A stretch of 64,000 bases of DNA. Origin: Aotearoamyces nothofagi (taxonomy: Eukaryota > Ascomycota > Leotiomycetes > Leotiales > Tympanidaceae). Positions 31,845 to 43,253 of the stretch are shown here, one piece after another. A program made the translations under genes and the position numbers. The notes below the pieces were generated by a model. It was not told the origin of the DNA. It searched no databases and saw only the letters and a list, made by a program, of their open reading frames with translations. The DNA is taken from positions 1,240,001 to 1,304,000 of the forward strand of contig JADDTR010000003.1 in NCBI GenBank assembly GCA_015345905.1. Reading direction: 5' to 3'. Numbering within the stretch: the stretch's first letter is position 1; each line of letters begins with the position of its first letter.

Positions 31845-32682
31845 ATGGCTGGCATATTTAAGCGGGTGTATGATTGGTTGTTGAGGCTGTTTTGGTGAGT
31901 GCTGTCGTGTCAGTGCAGATGAAGCTGCTGTGCAATGATTGTTGCGCAAAAGCAATTTCAAACACTTGATGGTGTAGTAATAGAGTCATGCTGATAAAAA
32001 GACACGATGTAGGGCGACTGAGATGGACATTACAATGATTGGGCTTCAGAATGCCGGAAAGACGTCGCTGCTGAGGGTCCTGGCGGTAAGAAACCCACAC
32101 CGTTGAAAACCCCACTCTTGAAAGGTCGTAAGCTGATTTTTCTTCTTGAATAGGGCGGAGAATTCACGATCGAGTAGGTTCCCTTCGACATGAACATCAC
32201 AGAGCTCCCTTACGACCGTGCATCGCCTAAAGCTTGCCCTGATTTGAACTTCGCTGATGAAAGGCCGGTATAGTTCGATCCCGACTGTTGGGTTTAATAT
32301 GAAGCGTGTCCAGAAGGGCCATGTCACTCTTAAATGCTGGGATCTTGGTGGCCAACCCCGCTTTCGCTCAATGTGGGAGCGATACTGCCGAGGAGTGAAC
32401 GCCATTGTCTTCATAGTCGATTCTGCGGACACAAATTTATTACCCATTGCAAAGGAGGAGCTTCATGCGCTGCTCGAGAAACCTGTCCTCGAAGGTATTC
32501 CTCTGCTTGTTCTCGGAAACAAGTCGGATCTTGAAGAGAAGTTATCTGTCGATGAATTGATCGAAGCCCTTGACTTGAAAAGTATATCGCACCGAGAAGT
32601 AAGCTGCTATGGTATCAGTGCCAAGGAGGAAACAAACCTCGATGCAGTCCTCCAATGGCTGGTTGCCAGATCTAGCAAATGA
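31845..32682 (+). CDS. ARL8: ARL8-type small GTPase
   Basis: Four exons join in phase: 31845-31894, 32013-32085, 32154-32173 (only 20 nt) and 32274-32682, giving 183 residues. The P-loop is GLQNAGKT, switch I IPTVGFNM, the Walker-B/switch II block [19 protein letters not shown] is nearly identical to animal ARL8, and the guanine specificity motif is NKSD. The N-terminus [17 protein letters not shown] is an amphipathic helix without the Gly2 myristoylation site, as in ARL8, where the acetylated helix binds lysosomes. In animals ARL8 moves lysosomes; in fungi it probably acts on vacuoles or endosomes and hyphal transport, which is inference from the family. Confidence 0.95.
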
Positions 32683-33976
32683 TTCACGGCAACGTCAACC
32701 TCTTCCGAGGAATCTGGATCTTCGTACTCTCCTGGTCGACCTCAATAGAGGCCGTGCTCTTTTGTCGTCTTTTGGTATGTGGAGCAAGAATTGACAGCTG
32801 CTTTAGATCAAATCGAGGCTCGGACCGAGTATATTTAATGATGATAACGACATGATGGAATGATAAAATCGGCTGTCAGGGAGGCAACGACCTATAAATC
32901 TCCAAGGCTCACAGCACCGTTCGGTTTCTTGGTGTCTATTCGTCTCAGATCTTCTGGCATGTGTGTCTGATGGTAATCAGAGCACTGGAGCGTTTCTTTG
33001 TTCTTTCTCCTCGCGCGGCTCCTTGGAGCATGGCTGGCGGACGCGGTACGGTAGCTTGATGGATGCGCGTAATGAACTCGTGCTCGATAGTTGAAATCAA
33101 CATCTTTACCTTAGAAACACCCGCCCGATATGATTGACCACGCTGGCCATGGCCCCACGTACTGGGCAAAGAAGATCCCGCGATAGTGCCCATGATGCTC
33201 TTAGCTAGGGAGTGTGTACTTAGGCAAGGGAGGATGCCATTGATTGAACTCTAAAGTTCGTGGATTGGCCCGAAAGCACTGAGGACACATGGCAATATGT
33301 GCATTATGAATGAGGAAAAGATTAAGCCCATAGGAGAGCAGATGAATGATCACAAAGTTGACAGCCTCTCCGACTGCTATTGATTCAGGATACGACTCAC
33401 GGACCACATTTGATGCGCTGGCAAGTCCACCATCTTGGACAGGGACTTTGAGAAAGTCGTAATTGGCTGGATAGCCGATCAAATCACGTATACCCGGACT
33501 CATCAATGACGATTACCGTATACCGCGAGACTTTCCTGAGGCCCCACGTTTACTGCCCCATACTTTGGGGATCCGAGCAGCTAAGAATTGAACTCATTAG
33601 ATATAAAGTTTTTAATGCTTACTGCATATTTGTGTAGATACCATAGTAATTACGGCTATGACAATTATTTTCTTCGAGAAGCTTACACAGTGGAGCTGGG
33701 AGGGGAAATTTTGTTCCGCCAGCTGAGGTAAGTAAAGCTTGGTACCAAGACCTTGGAAATCTTCGCAAACGGCTCAGCCACCACCCGGATCAGCCAACAT
33801 TCAAGGGTAGCGCAACCCATAAGTATACCTCATCACTACATCTCTCGCTCCTCGGAGTCACACAATATTTGCCGCATCGCCATCAAGCAGCGCAGTCACC
33901 ACTTTTCACTATAACTGATCGAATACATTCAGCAGCCAATACCCTAATTCCTGAGGCTGAACAGCACACATCGAAA
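32683..33976. other. Intergenic ARL8 to RCR-like gene
   Basis: 3' flank of ARL8 and promoter of the RCR-like gene; contains one doubtful minus-strand ORF (33201-33503) described separately. Nothing else recognised. Confidence 0.45.
33201..33503 (-). CDS. Doubtful small ORF, 100 aa
   Basis: An intact frame from ATG (MSPGIRDLIGYPANYDF) to stop. It has a hydrophobic middle (AVNFVIIHLLSYGLNLFLI) that could be a membrane span and a CPQC pair. I do not recognise a family and there is no flanking intron support, so it may be chance. Confidence 0.22.
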   Translation of the reverse strand: MSPGIRDLIGYPANYDFLKVPVQDGGLASASNVVRESYPESIAVGEAVNFVIIHLLSYGLNLFLIHNAHIAMCPQCFRANPRTLEFNQWHPPLPKYTLPS

Positions 33977-34597
33977 ATGGCTCCTACGATGGGTGAGGAT
34001 CTTTTGACGAAGCGTTATTAGTATGCTCTCAACCTTAGCTAATCCGAGCTTTGAATGTTATACTGATCACGATACAATAGCTATGGAAATAGCGGCTATT
34101 ACTATAGCTCGTCCTGGAATCGCTGGGGAAGATGGGTCGCGCTGGTCTGCATTGTTGTCTTTGTGCTTCTTCTCTTTGTTGCCTTCTCGTAAGTCATGTT
34201 ACACCGTCTTATTGATTGAATTAGATGACTGATTGTGACATGCAGATGTATCCACGCTCGTCGCCGCCGCCGCCGCGGTCTTGCTCCTCGATATGGTACG
34301 GGTTTCTTAGCTGGCAAGACTCCTCTCGGACACAATGTACCTCAATACAATGGCTATAACCAAGGCCCGGCAGCTCCACCGTATAGCCCACCCATTAACC
34401 AGCAGAATAACGGGTATGGCTACACCCCATCCAATGAAGGTTACTACGGACAACAAAGTGGCATTGAACTACAGCAACCCCAGAACACATACTATCCTCA
34501 GCAATACCCCCAGCAACGCGGAGGCGACCCAGTCTATGCAGCCCCCGAAGGAGTGCCGCCCAAAAAGGGACAAAGCGGCGACGGAATCGTGAGGTAG
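33977..34597 (+). CDS. RCR-like single-pass membrane protein (chitin synthesis regulation)
   Basis: Three exons, 33977-34020, 34081-34188 and 34246-34597, give 167 residues. A short extracellular/lumenal N-terminus rich in Tyr/Ser/Trp is followed by one membrane span (VALVCIVVFVLLLFVAFSC, about 33-51), then an Arg cluster (HARRRRRRG) marking the cytosolic side, and a Tyr/Pro/Gln/Asn-rich tail with PPYSPP-type motifs. This matches the RCR family (Congo red resistance, PF12273-like), whose yeast members Rcr1/Rcr2 reside in ER, endosome or plasma membrane and bind the ubiquitin ligase Rsp5 through PY motifs to control chitin and transporters. The exact orthology is unsure. Confidence 0.8.
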
Positions 34598-35757
34598 TTA
34601 GCTAAGGTGCTGTCAAGAATACAATAATGGATATGAAGGGAAGTTGAGTTACAAATGGACTTGGGACGGCGCTTTCGTTTCCGGCGTTCACTGTATGGCT
34701 TTCCTTCGAGGAGGCCTAGGAGGACATCTCAGAAACACGTCTGGAAAGAAGGGAAAGATAAGACAGCCTACAGGATAGTTTGTAGTGGCCTTTTGCTACA
34801 ATTAATACATCTGAATTTCACGGAAGATCACTGACGGGAAAGTAATGCTTGATTGGCATGACGACTTCAGATGTAATGATGGCCGATGCTCATCCTTTAT
34901 CTTTATTTCAAGCTTAATGAGTTATGCAAACGGCCCCGCTGCAATCGATAAAAGGTCGGATCCGTTGGCGCATTCCACGATAGAGAGGCTCCCTTGCCTC
35001 TCTCTCGCCTCATTTGATGGCACGTGTGCTCGGATGGATGAACACGCGTCGGTGTGGCGTATGCGAACTTTGGCCAGGGCTTAGTCGCCTGCGCCACCTG
35101 CGCCACCCTCGGAATCGGAAAAACTACCAATAGCACGGACTCTCAGCCACGGGTAGCGCAGCTTTGCACGTGACCTCAGGAATCTAAGACGTTAGTCCCG
35201 TTAGTACGGCAATTAGCGGTTTCGGGCACCCCTGGAGATGATGATTGTCAGTGCTCGAGCGCTGGAAGATTGAGAGCAGCATCCCCCTGCCTCGTTAAGG
35301 AATCTTGCTCGCACTCGACAGTGATCCCTTAATCACTGAACATCTCATCTGTTCAGACCTCTGTCACTCTTTTACAATCTTTCCTACTCCGTCTGCTCGT
35401 TATTATTCTCTTTGCTATCAGGAACGCTCCAAGTAAGCTTAGTATTTCTCTATTCTAAGAATACAACTTTGTGTGAGCTGAGCAGCTTGCACAGCCCCAC
35501 CATGGATGTTTTGACATTGGCTAAGCATCCTCTCAGGCAAACTAGAACCGCAGACACGAATCCTCATATACGAGCGACTCGATATAGATATTCACCGAGT
35601 GAAGCTTGCGGTTGATAAGAATTGACCGTACTGAACAAATCTATGCGACGCCAAATTCACGGAATGGCAGCAGCATAACAACCGTATTTGAAACATTGCG
35701 ACAATCAACCCATAGCCTCGCAATTTCCCGAGTCTCACAACAGCGAAAGTCGCCAGC
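34598..35757. other. Intergenic, promoter and leader of fibroin-3-related gene
   Basis: Pyrimidine-rich leader sequence from about 35330 to the start at 35758. No gene or repeat recognised. Confidence 0.45.
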
Positions 35758-37375
35758 ATGCCTTCCATCGATGTCGCTATGGCGGCAAGCCTGAGGAGCG
35801 GGTGGATTGCTCAAAGGTCAATATCTAGTGAAGCGTCCGATGTCAAGACTTCATTTTCAAGTTGGGATAACTGCATGAAGGCATCTTATTGCAAGTGAGT
35901 TTACATCTCGATCTTCTGTATGGGAAATACTGACCGCCTCCAGATGGCCTGTCATAGTCGCGATCGTAATTGGCGGCCTTATTGTCCTATCTATCGTATG
36001 GTGTATTGCCCGTTGCATGTGTTGTGGCCTTTCGTGCTGTTGCCCGTGCTTCTCGTTCCTCAAGTGCTGTGGTAACTGCTGCGGCTGTTGCGACGCTCGG
36101 GACAAGAAAAAGAAGCATCTTGACGAACCATACAACTTTCCTCCTCCTCAACAAGGATACCAAGCTCCTATGCCCATGATGACAGGCGGCGCAGGCGCAT
36201 ACGAACCGCCAAAATTTGCCCAGTTCGAGACAGGACCGAATGGCCATGCTGTTGAACCGCTCAAGATGGTGAATGACGACGCACTACCACCAATGCCAAG
36301 TTGGGACAATGCAGCGAAGAAACGAATTATGAGTGATGAGGAAAAGAATGCTGTGGAGATGGGAGAGCTGGATCCTGCCACTGGTCAGAAGGTGCCGCTT
36401 ATGACTGCCGCTGGATCAATAAGTCGCATAGCAAGCCCTGAGATCAGTCCTGTGCATACTCCATATGAAAATAATATAGGACAAGGCTCAACTACTGAAT
36501 ATATGGGTGCTGGCGCAGTGGGAGCAGGCGCACTCGGGGCAGCTGCTGGTGCAGGTGCAATGGCAATCGGCGGCCGAGGAAATGGAAATGACCCATACTC
36601 AAGAAACGGTTCAATAAACTCGCCAGGCGGATACGGTGCTAATGGAAATGACCCGTACTCAAGAAACGGTCCAATAAACTCGCAAGGCGGATACAGTGGT
36701 AATGGTAATGGTCGGGGCAATGGAGGTCCAGGCCAGGCGATCTCTCCCATTTCAGAACTAGGAAGTGGGCAAGAATTCCCTCCTGGACGCGGCCAACAAT
36801 ATAACCAATTCGGCCAAGGGCAGGGTTACAACAACCAACAGAGATCAGGTGGATTTGGGCAAGCAGCAGCAGCAGCAGCATCGCCTTATCGTGGGCCACA
36901 ACAACGACAGTTCTCCGGTGGACCAAATCGCCCTTACCCGAACCAACCCCAACGCCAGTTCTCCGATGATTCAAACCCTCCTTACCCAACCCAGCCTCAA
37001 CGTCAATTCTCCAATGACTCGAATCACCCTCTGATTAGCGGACCTCCTTCTCAAAGTCCATATCCCCCTGATCCGCCGTACGGCCAAAGGCTTCCATCTG
37101 CACAGGGATATGGAACTCCACCTCCTATCTCCAACAACTCTGGCTTTGACTTTGGACATAATGCAGGCAATCAGGGTCCACCATCAAATTATGGAGGACG
37201 TCCAAGTCCACCTTTACAACAAGATGGTTATCCTCGAAGTGAAGCCCCCACATACACCACAGGCACAGCAGCGCCTTCATACACTTCGCAATCACCACCA
37301 CCTCAGCAAAACAGAGAGCCTGCCTATCCTGGTTACAGGCCTTATCAGCCCCGATCTCAGGGGTGGAACCCTTGA
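35758..37375 (+). CDS. Fibroin-3-related membrane protein with Cys-rich juxtamembrane patch
   Basis: Two exons, 35758-35894 and 35944-37375, encode 522 residues. The N-terminal block (MPSIDVAMAASLRSGW ... SFSSWDNCMKASYCKWP) is typical of the conserved Pezizomycotina family annotated as fibroin-3 related. One membrane span (WPVIVAIVIGGLIVLSIVW, 47-65) is followed by 14 cysteines in 30 residues (66-95), then DARDKKKK. The remaining 420 residues are low complexity: Gly/Ala-rich, with a duplicated unit GGYGANGNDPYSRNG (and variants) at about 205-230, then Pro/Gln/Tyr-rich repeats such as PQRQFSDDSN. The Cys patch next to a membrane invites multiple palmitoylation; a plasma-membrane or septal scaffold is plausible but not shown. 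The RCR-like gene upstream has the same general build. Confidence 0.8.
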
Positions 37376-39064
37376 TGAGCGATTGATGAGTGATGTTAAG
37401 TGTGAATGGCATTCACCCTTCTTGTATTCTGACGGGCTGGATACCCTGATACCGTCATGCGGTTTGCATTCGGCAAGCTGGATTACTTGCATATGTGTTT
37501 GTCTGTCTACTGTGTAGCGCGATGCATTTTCGGGGATAAGCATTGAATCATCCTAAACGGAATGCTAAGTTTTTAAGAAATGAGATTGATGCAGCGTGTA
37601 CCATATCAAAGATGTGCCTTCATATGTGCCTATGGCTAGCAAGAGAACTACTCATAGGCTTTGTGATAATGATAACTATTCCCTCACTTCCAAAACAAGT
37701 TCTGCACATGCATATTGAATATGAGACAGGCCGTGACATGTAGTAAAATCGTGTGTGTGTTTATAAAGGTAAATTGTTCCTGCCATGCCCTATGAATACA
37801 ATTTCTATTGCATGGCATTATTAAGCGTGTCTGGGCGCAGCTTCTTAGGAACCGGTAGAGCTACTTCTGTCGTCTCCCCTTGGAACGAACGAGACCCTTG
37901 AAGCTGGTGGGCAGGCAGGCATGTTCTGATTTGATATCTTCTTCTCTTGAACGTATGCGCCAGAGTCTTGTGGTATGCTATTTTCTCCCATCTACAGCTC
38001 AGTGGCGACGGTCGATCCTGCCTGGACAGAGTGATTCATCGGCAGAGCGACAAATGCCAGCCTCGTGAAATGAAATGCCTCTTCTCCCGAGAGTGGCTGC
38101 CGGCGAGCAGAGGCCGTTAGTTTCGTCCGCAAAAGAGGACCGAGTGCTGGTGGTGCTCAGCAGCTCTCTTGCCTCCTTTCGCATTGTCTACTGCGCCGAT
38201 TGGCTTCCTGAAGGACGGATGCTCGCACTCGTGATCGAGTGTCGCTCCTGGATGTTCTTGCTGCTTGCTTGCTTGCTCGGTAGCTACTAAGTGGCAGGGC
38301 TGACATGCGGCCTGACGTCGCAGCCGAGCTTGCACAGTGACAAATCTTGATGAACACCCTGTCTTATGCCCATCTAATGCCGAACAGAGACAGTTAAGTA
38401 GGCGTAGTAATATATATGTGCTCAGACTATAGCCATCGCTTAGAGACGGCGAAGATTCAGAAAAAGCTGTGCCAGTTTTACTCTGTACTGCGTTGACATC
38501 CGAGTTTATCAGCACCGGTACGCACCGTTCGTATCCAAACGATTTGGAGAAGTTTGCCTCACGAAAGAAAGCCTTGCGAAAGCCATCTCGGTTGCAACAC
38601 GAGAGAATGCGCAGCCTTGAACAGGCTCCAGCATTGTGTGGGCTCATGTCTACGGCTTCGCTGTTGGAAGAAGTGAGCTCGGCGTGGAAAGGAGGGTGGC
38701 CTGGTATCGAGATTCGTTGAGCGTGCCAGGGGACATGGGCTTATTTGTCCATCCATCAGAGCGCCATGACTTGGACGACTTGGACTGGCTGCCGAGCCTT
38801 TCAGCAAGTCGGTTCTGCCTTCGGTGATGCTGTAGGTATAAAGGTCTTCTTACTCGTCGTTCTTTCCATCCCAAGTCTTCGAAATTCTCCTACCAGAAAA
38901 TCTCCGTCCAGCGTTGCATATCTACCAATTGCTTGCTCCTTGCGGCCTCGTCGCTTGGTATCCAGATAAACACATTATACGTCCAGCCATCCTCATTTAT
39001 CATCGCCAGAACACGAATCCAGCCTTCATTTTACCTTCTTAAACCCGAGTTAGTCATACAGAAG
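37376..39064. other. Intergenic, no gene supported
   Basis: 1.7 kb between two plus-strand genes. Several overlapping frames of 60-170 codons exist on both strands (for instance 38117-38647 minus), without domains or consistent codon use. It ends in the leader of the small gene at 39065. Confidence 0.45.
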
Positions 39065-39328
39065 ATGTGCTTTTCGGATTCAGCTCGTTCAAGGGGCTAC
39101 TATAAGGAGGAAGTCCTTGTGCCTGCTCGCCCTGTTCGCTATTCCAACCATGGCCATTCTCACGGCCATACTGGTGGACGAACATCTCGTACAACGGTGA
39201 CAAGGACGTCAGTTGCACGACCAGTTAGCAGGACGTATGTCGCCAGCCCGAGAGTCAGCACGAACAGCTACAGAAGGAGCGGGCCGGTGGTAGTAGAGAC
39301 AAGGAGAAGCCATCAGTACGTAAGGTAG
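39065..39328 (+). CDS. Small basic Ser/Thr/Arg-rich protein, unknown
   Basis: An intron-less ORF of 87 residues starting MCFSDSARSRGYYKEEVLVP, with a His-rich patch (HGHSHGHTGG) and a tail of RTS/RPV/RRS repeats ending RRSHQYVR. Small proteins starting MCF with a basic, Tyr/His/Arg-rich body are common in filamentous fungi, but I know no function. No signal peptide or membrane span. The preceding leader (AAACCCGAGTTAGTCATACAGAAG) and intact frame support a real gene. Confidence 0.6.
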   Translation: MCFSDSARSRGYYKEEVLVPARPVRYSNHGHSHGHTGGRTSRTTVTRTSVARPVSRTYVASPRVSTNSYRRSGPVVVETRRSHQYVR

Positions 39329-40208
39329 CCTGTCTAAGATCTCAACAAAGTCGAGGTGGAGGTGAGAACAAGCTGTCTCTACGAAGACTCAGTCTGGGCT
39401 GGGGTTGTCGAGTGGAGCAGCTGGGTATCTAGCCGCGTGGGATGTCTGTGAGTCGACTTGGAGAGGATGGGAACCTATCGGAATATTTTGTGTGATGACT
39501 AGGACCGACGATATCCTTTGCATCGTGTATGCTTCGCTTCGCCATTCTTTTTGCCTTGATAGTGGTGGGAGTTTTACGGTGTCGGGCTCATGTTTTGGGG
39601 TTATGTTTACGGTCTCATGTGTGGCTGAAGAAATAAAGACTGTCCTGTCCATATGTGGTATATCCATTATTTTCACACAGCTGTTCTCCATAAGACCACA
39701 ACACAGAAGATCCAACTCACACAGCAGTCCATGCCATCCCTAAAAAGTGAGTTTGATTGCAAATACGTGGCTCAGACCATATCGATATCCCCCGGCCCAG
39801 TTCAACAACACCGGGGACCCTGAAATCGCTTAGCGCCCGAGCCAACTCGAACCTGAACCCATGCCGGTGACATCACGACTGCACTCCAGATTCCGTGACG
39901 CAGTTGCTCCATATCCTCGTCAACAGCACCAGATCCCTTCTTAAACTATAAATTATAATCAATATCCCTGAAAACCGCAGAATCCTAGTCTTATAGGTAT
40001 CGAATTAAACAAGGTTTGTCAGTCATTCCATGCGCTGATTTATTTTATTTTATCGTCGATAACAGCAAGACTCGTTGTCAGCGGGCTACCATACCTTGGC
40101 TGACGCGACCGAGGGTCGCTCTTGCAAAGTTTTCAAAATTGGCAGGATAGAGCTGACATGGTTTGACAGATAGCATTCAGAAATCTCCTAGACCTAGAAC
40201 CGCTCAAA
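39329..40208. other. Intergenic, leader of eisosome gene
   Basis: 3' flank of the small gene and promoter of the eisosome gene. No further feature recognised. Confidence 0.45.
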
Positions 40209-41428
40209 ATGTAAGTTGCATCGCTTTTCTCATTATAGCAGCATGGGGTTGTTGGAGCGCAGAAGGTCCGCAAAGTCCGGACAGTCAAGTAGCAGCACGT
40301 CAGACGAGAAGGCTCGGCCACTCTGGCATCTGTGAGACCAAGATGAGTTTAGTGGTTAGCAGAAGAGATATATGCTAATATTCAGTGCAACAGGAATCGA
40401 TCACTTTCTATACGCTCTAGCAAGAAAGACGGCGCGTCTTCAGGAGCCTCTAAGCATGCCTTCAGCCTCAACAGTCTCCGCGGCAGTGTTCAGCCAGAGC
40501 TCTCCAAAAAGCTCTACAAACTCATAAAAACAGAGAACAACCTGATTACTAGCTATGAAGTTGCTGGAAAGGAACGTGTCTCGATTGCATCACAACTGTC
40601 CGAGTGGGGCGAGCAGACTGGTGATGAGGCCATTTCCGACATCTCAGATAAGATTGGCGTGCTGCTGAGTGAACTTGGTGAGCAGGAGGACTTATATGCG
40701 CACAACTTGGACGACTCAAGAGGTATTCTGAAGGCTATTCGGAATACGGAGAAGAGTGTTCAGCCAAGTAGAGACAGCAAAGCAAAGATCCAGGATGAGA
40801 TTGCGAAACTGAAGGTGAAGGAACCAGAGAGTGCCAAGCTGGTTATCCTCGAGCAAGAGCTCGTTCGTGCAGAGGCAGAGAACTTGGTAGCTGAAGCTCA
40901 ATTGACAAATATTGTAAGAAATCTTTCGAGCTCTTATGAAATCCTTATTAACGCTATAAAAAGACTCGTCAAAAGGTTAAAGAGGCATACGCCGCTGAAT
41001 TCGCTGCCACCATCGAACGTGCCGAGAAGCAGATTATCCTTGCCCGTCACGGCCGCCGTCTCCTCAACCTTATTGACGATACACCGCTTATTCCTGGTGA
41101 CGTCCGCCCTCCCTTCGAATATGCCAACCAAGCTCGTCAGGTACTCAATGATGCCGAAGACGATCTTCGCGAGTGGAGCCCTGAGCTTGAGGATGTGGGT
41201 AGCTCTTCTCACTTGCTGGACAATAGCCTCGTGCCATCATCAGCCCCTGTACAGACTGGTGCTATCGATGGTGAGACCGAAAATGGCTCTGTGCTTGGTG
41301 GAACTGCTGATTCTGAAGGTGCTCACCTTACTCAGCGCAACGAGACCACCAGCCGCGTGACCAGTGGCGGTTCAGTTATAACGGGTCCTACATACGCGAG
41401 CGAGTCTGAAGCTGGCGCAGCTGCTTAG
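40209..41428 (+). CDS. Eisosome core component (Pil1/Lsp1 family), start codon split by intron
   Basis: Coding exons: 40209-40210 (AT of the start codon), 40394-40913 (beginning with G) and 40964-41428, giving 328 residues starting MNRSLSIRSSKKDG. The BAR-domain core is strongly conserved: FSLNSLRGSVQPELSKKLYK, SEWGEQTGDEAISDISDK, NTEKSVQPSRDSKAKIQDEI, ELVRAEAENLVAEAQLTNIT and ARHGRRLLNLIDDTPLIPGD. The family assembles half-cylinders on PI(4,5)P2-rich plasma membrane furrows (MCC/eisosomes). The sequence fits the Lsp1/PilB-like fungal branch better than PilA. The acceptor of intron 1 is the CAG at 40391-40393; the earlier CAG at 40383 does not restore a start codon. A Ser/Thr-rich, acidic tail ends ASESEAGAAA. 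Confidence 0.92.
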
Positions 41429-41888
41429 AGCAACACAAATTATTACGATTCTGGATTGTATTACTGGTTGAGCTGATGCGTGTTCTCTTTTTGACGTGGG
41501 ATTGGTTGTGTCGTATGTGGACAATTGTACTTCAAAGCCCTGCGTTTTTACTTGACTTTTCCATTAGTATTGCGCAAATGTAATTGTATGATCAATAATA
41601 ACGAGAGATCATTCAACTGAAAGGGACAATATGGCCGCCATTGACTATTGCCAACGTAAACTAAAGTCTCGTGAAAAAGACAGGGGAATATTCAAGTCAC
41701 GTGATGCCGTTTCATTCCGCGCTGGCTTTCTGACGCGGTTCCTGAGGTGCCTAACGCTAACGCTAGGTGAGCTGGAGCTCCATCATCAACGACAGACAGC
41801 CCTTCAGACGGCTCATTTATCAACCTCGCCATAACATTTCATTCCAACCTCTCATTTCAGTTTCATACTCTCCTTCACAGCCTGCAAG
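41429..41888. other. Intergenic, promoter of proteasome beta5 gene
   Basis: Short region between two plus-strand genes; no consensus proteasome-control element seen by eye. Confidence 0.45.
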
Positions 41889-42925
41889 ATGGATACTCTA
41901 GTAGCACGATATAGTCGGCCAGCATTCGAGAATGAAGGCCCGTCGCAGGAGGATCAACAAGAGCTCTGCCAGTCCGTCCCAAGCTTATCACTGAAGTTCG
42001 CCATGCCTCCAGTAGCGCAAGTATGTCATCGACTCTTTATTCCTATTAAATATGCACTTTTGTATGTGTGCAGATAGCTTTGCTAACATCGTGAAGCCGT
42101 CTGCGTGGTTGAGGGCGATGAGCGACGATTACTCGAATCCAAACTGCCCTATTAAGCTTGCACACGGTACGACAACATTGGCATTCAGATTTCAAGGCGG
42201 TATAATTGTTGCGACGGATTCGAGAGCTACGGCGGGAAACTGGATTGCGAGTCAAACTGTTAAGAAGGTCATTGAGATCAACCATGCCTTATTAGGCACC
42301 ATGGCGGGAGGAGCTGCTGTGAGTTTCCTTTTCCAACAAAGCATTCAAGGCAGATCTCTGAGCTTCTACTGGCATATATTCGAGGGTAAGTTCATATGAA
42401 GAGCTTTACTGACATTTCAACGCTTAGGATTGTCAATACTGGCTCGCATACCTAGGCATGCAATGCCGTCTTCACGAACTGCGCCACAAGCGCCGAATTA
42501 CGGTCGCAGCTGCATCGAAAATCCTCGCAAACCTCGTATACAGCTATAAGGGAATGGGTCTCTCTATGGGAACCATGTGCGCTGGTGTGACACCATCGGA
42601 AGGACCTGCTCTGTACTACATTGACAGTGACGGAACGCGTTTGGCCGGAAACCTGTTCTGTGTAGGCTCAGGTCAGACATTCGCATACGGAGTGCTCGAT
42701 GCGGAATATAAATACGATTTGACTGAGGAGGAGGCTTTGGAGCTGGGAAGAAGGAGTATTCTCGCCGCAACACACAGAGATGCCTACTCTGGTGGTTTCA
42801 TCAACCTGTATCACGTTAAGGAGGAAGGATGGGTCAAGCATGGCTTCACTGATACAAACCCAACGTTCTGGAAGTACAAACTGGAGAAGGGAGAGTTCTC
42901 GAACGTTACGAGTGAGTTGATATAA
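41889..42925 (+). CDS. PRE2: 20S proteasome subunit beta5 (chymotrypsin-like)
   Basis: Three exons in phase, 41889-42020, 42097-42318 and 42428-42925, encode 283 residues, close to yeast Pre2. The propeptide ends at LAHG and the mature protein starts with the catalytic Thr69 ([20 protein letters not shown]), released by self-cleavage. The Asp17/Lys33-equivalents lie in TDSRATAG and TVKKVIEI. The protein forms the chymotrypsin-like site in the inner beta rings. Later landmarks ([39 protein letters not shown]) are all typical. Acceptor of intron 1 is GTGAAG; the upstream CAG would bring an early stop. Confidence 0.96.
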
Positions 42926-43253
42926 AGGTGGCAACAAGGTAGGATGTAAGACAAGGGAGAATACAATAGAGGCAGAAGAATATTTCTTTGATTGTCTCAA
43001 TACTCTAGCATGGATGGATGGAGAAATGGAAATCGTATAATCGGCCACGAGCCAGTGTACTTTACTACTTTTCTTCACGAGTGGTATGATACGAAGTAGT
43101 TCAAAAGAACTTTTCGTTCTCATTTTGGTCTCTTTGGCATATTGCGTCTATGATTTAACTCTGTCGTCATCCTTCCTCAATTCAGGGCCCATCAACTTGT
43201 TTCCGCAACCACTCTGTCTCTTCCACTCCCCCCTTTGTCCATCCTCACTCTCT
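42926..43253. other. Short intergenic between convergent frames
   Basis: 3' flank of PRE2 and of the GC-rich coiled-coil ORF. Contains a C/T-rich stretch; no feature recognised. Confidence 0.4.

Noticed and set aside
38117-38647. 176-codon minus-strand ORF
   Set aside because: No recognisable domain, irregular composition and no splice or leader support.
40163-40378. Upstream frame at the eisosome gene starting with TTG
   Set aside because: The spliced AT|G start gives the conserved MNRSLS N-terminus; no need for a non-ATG start.
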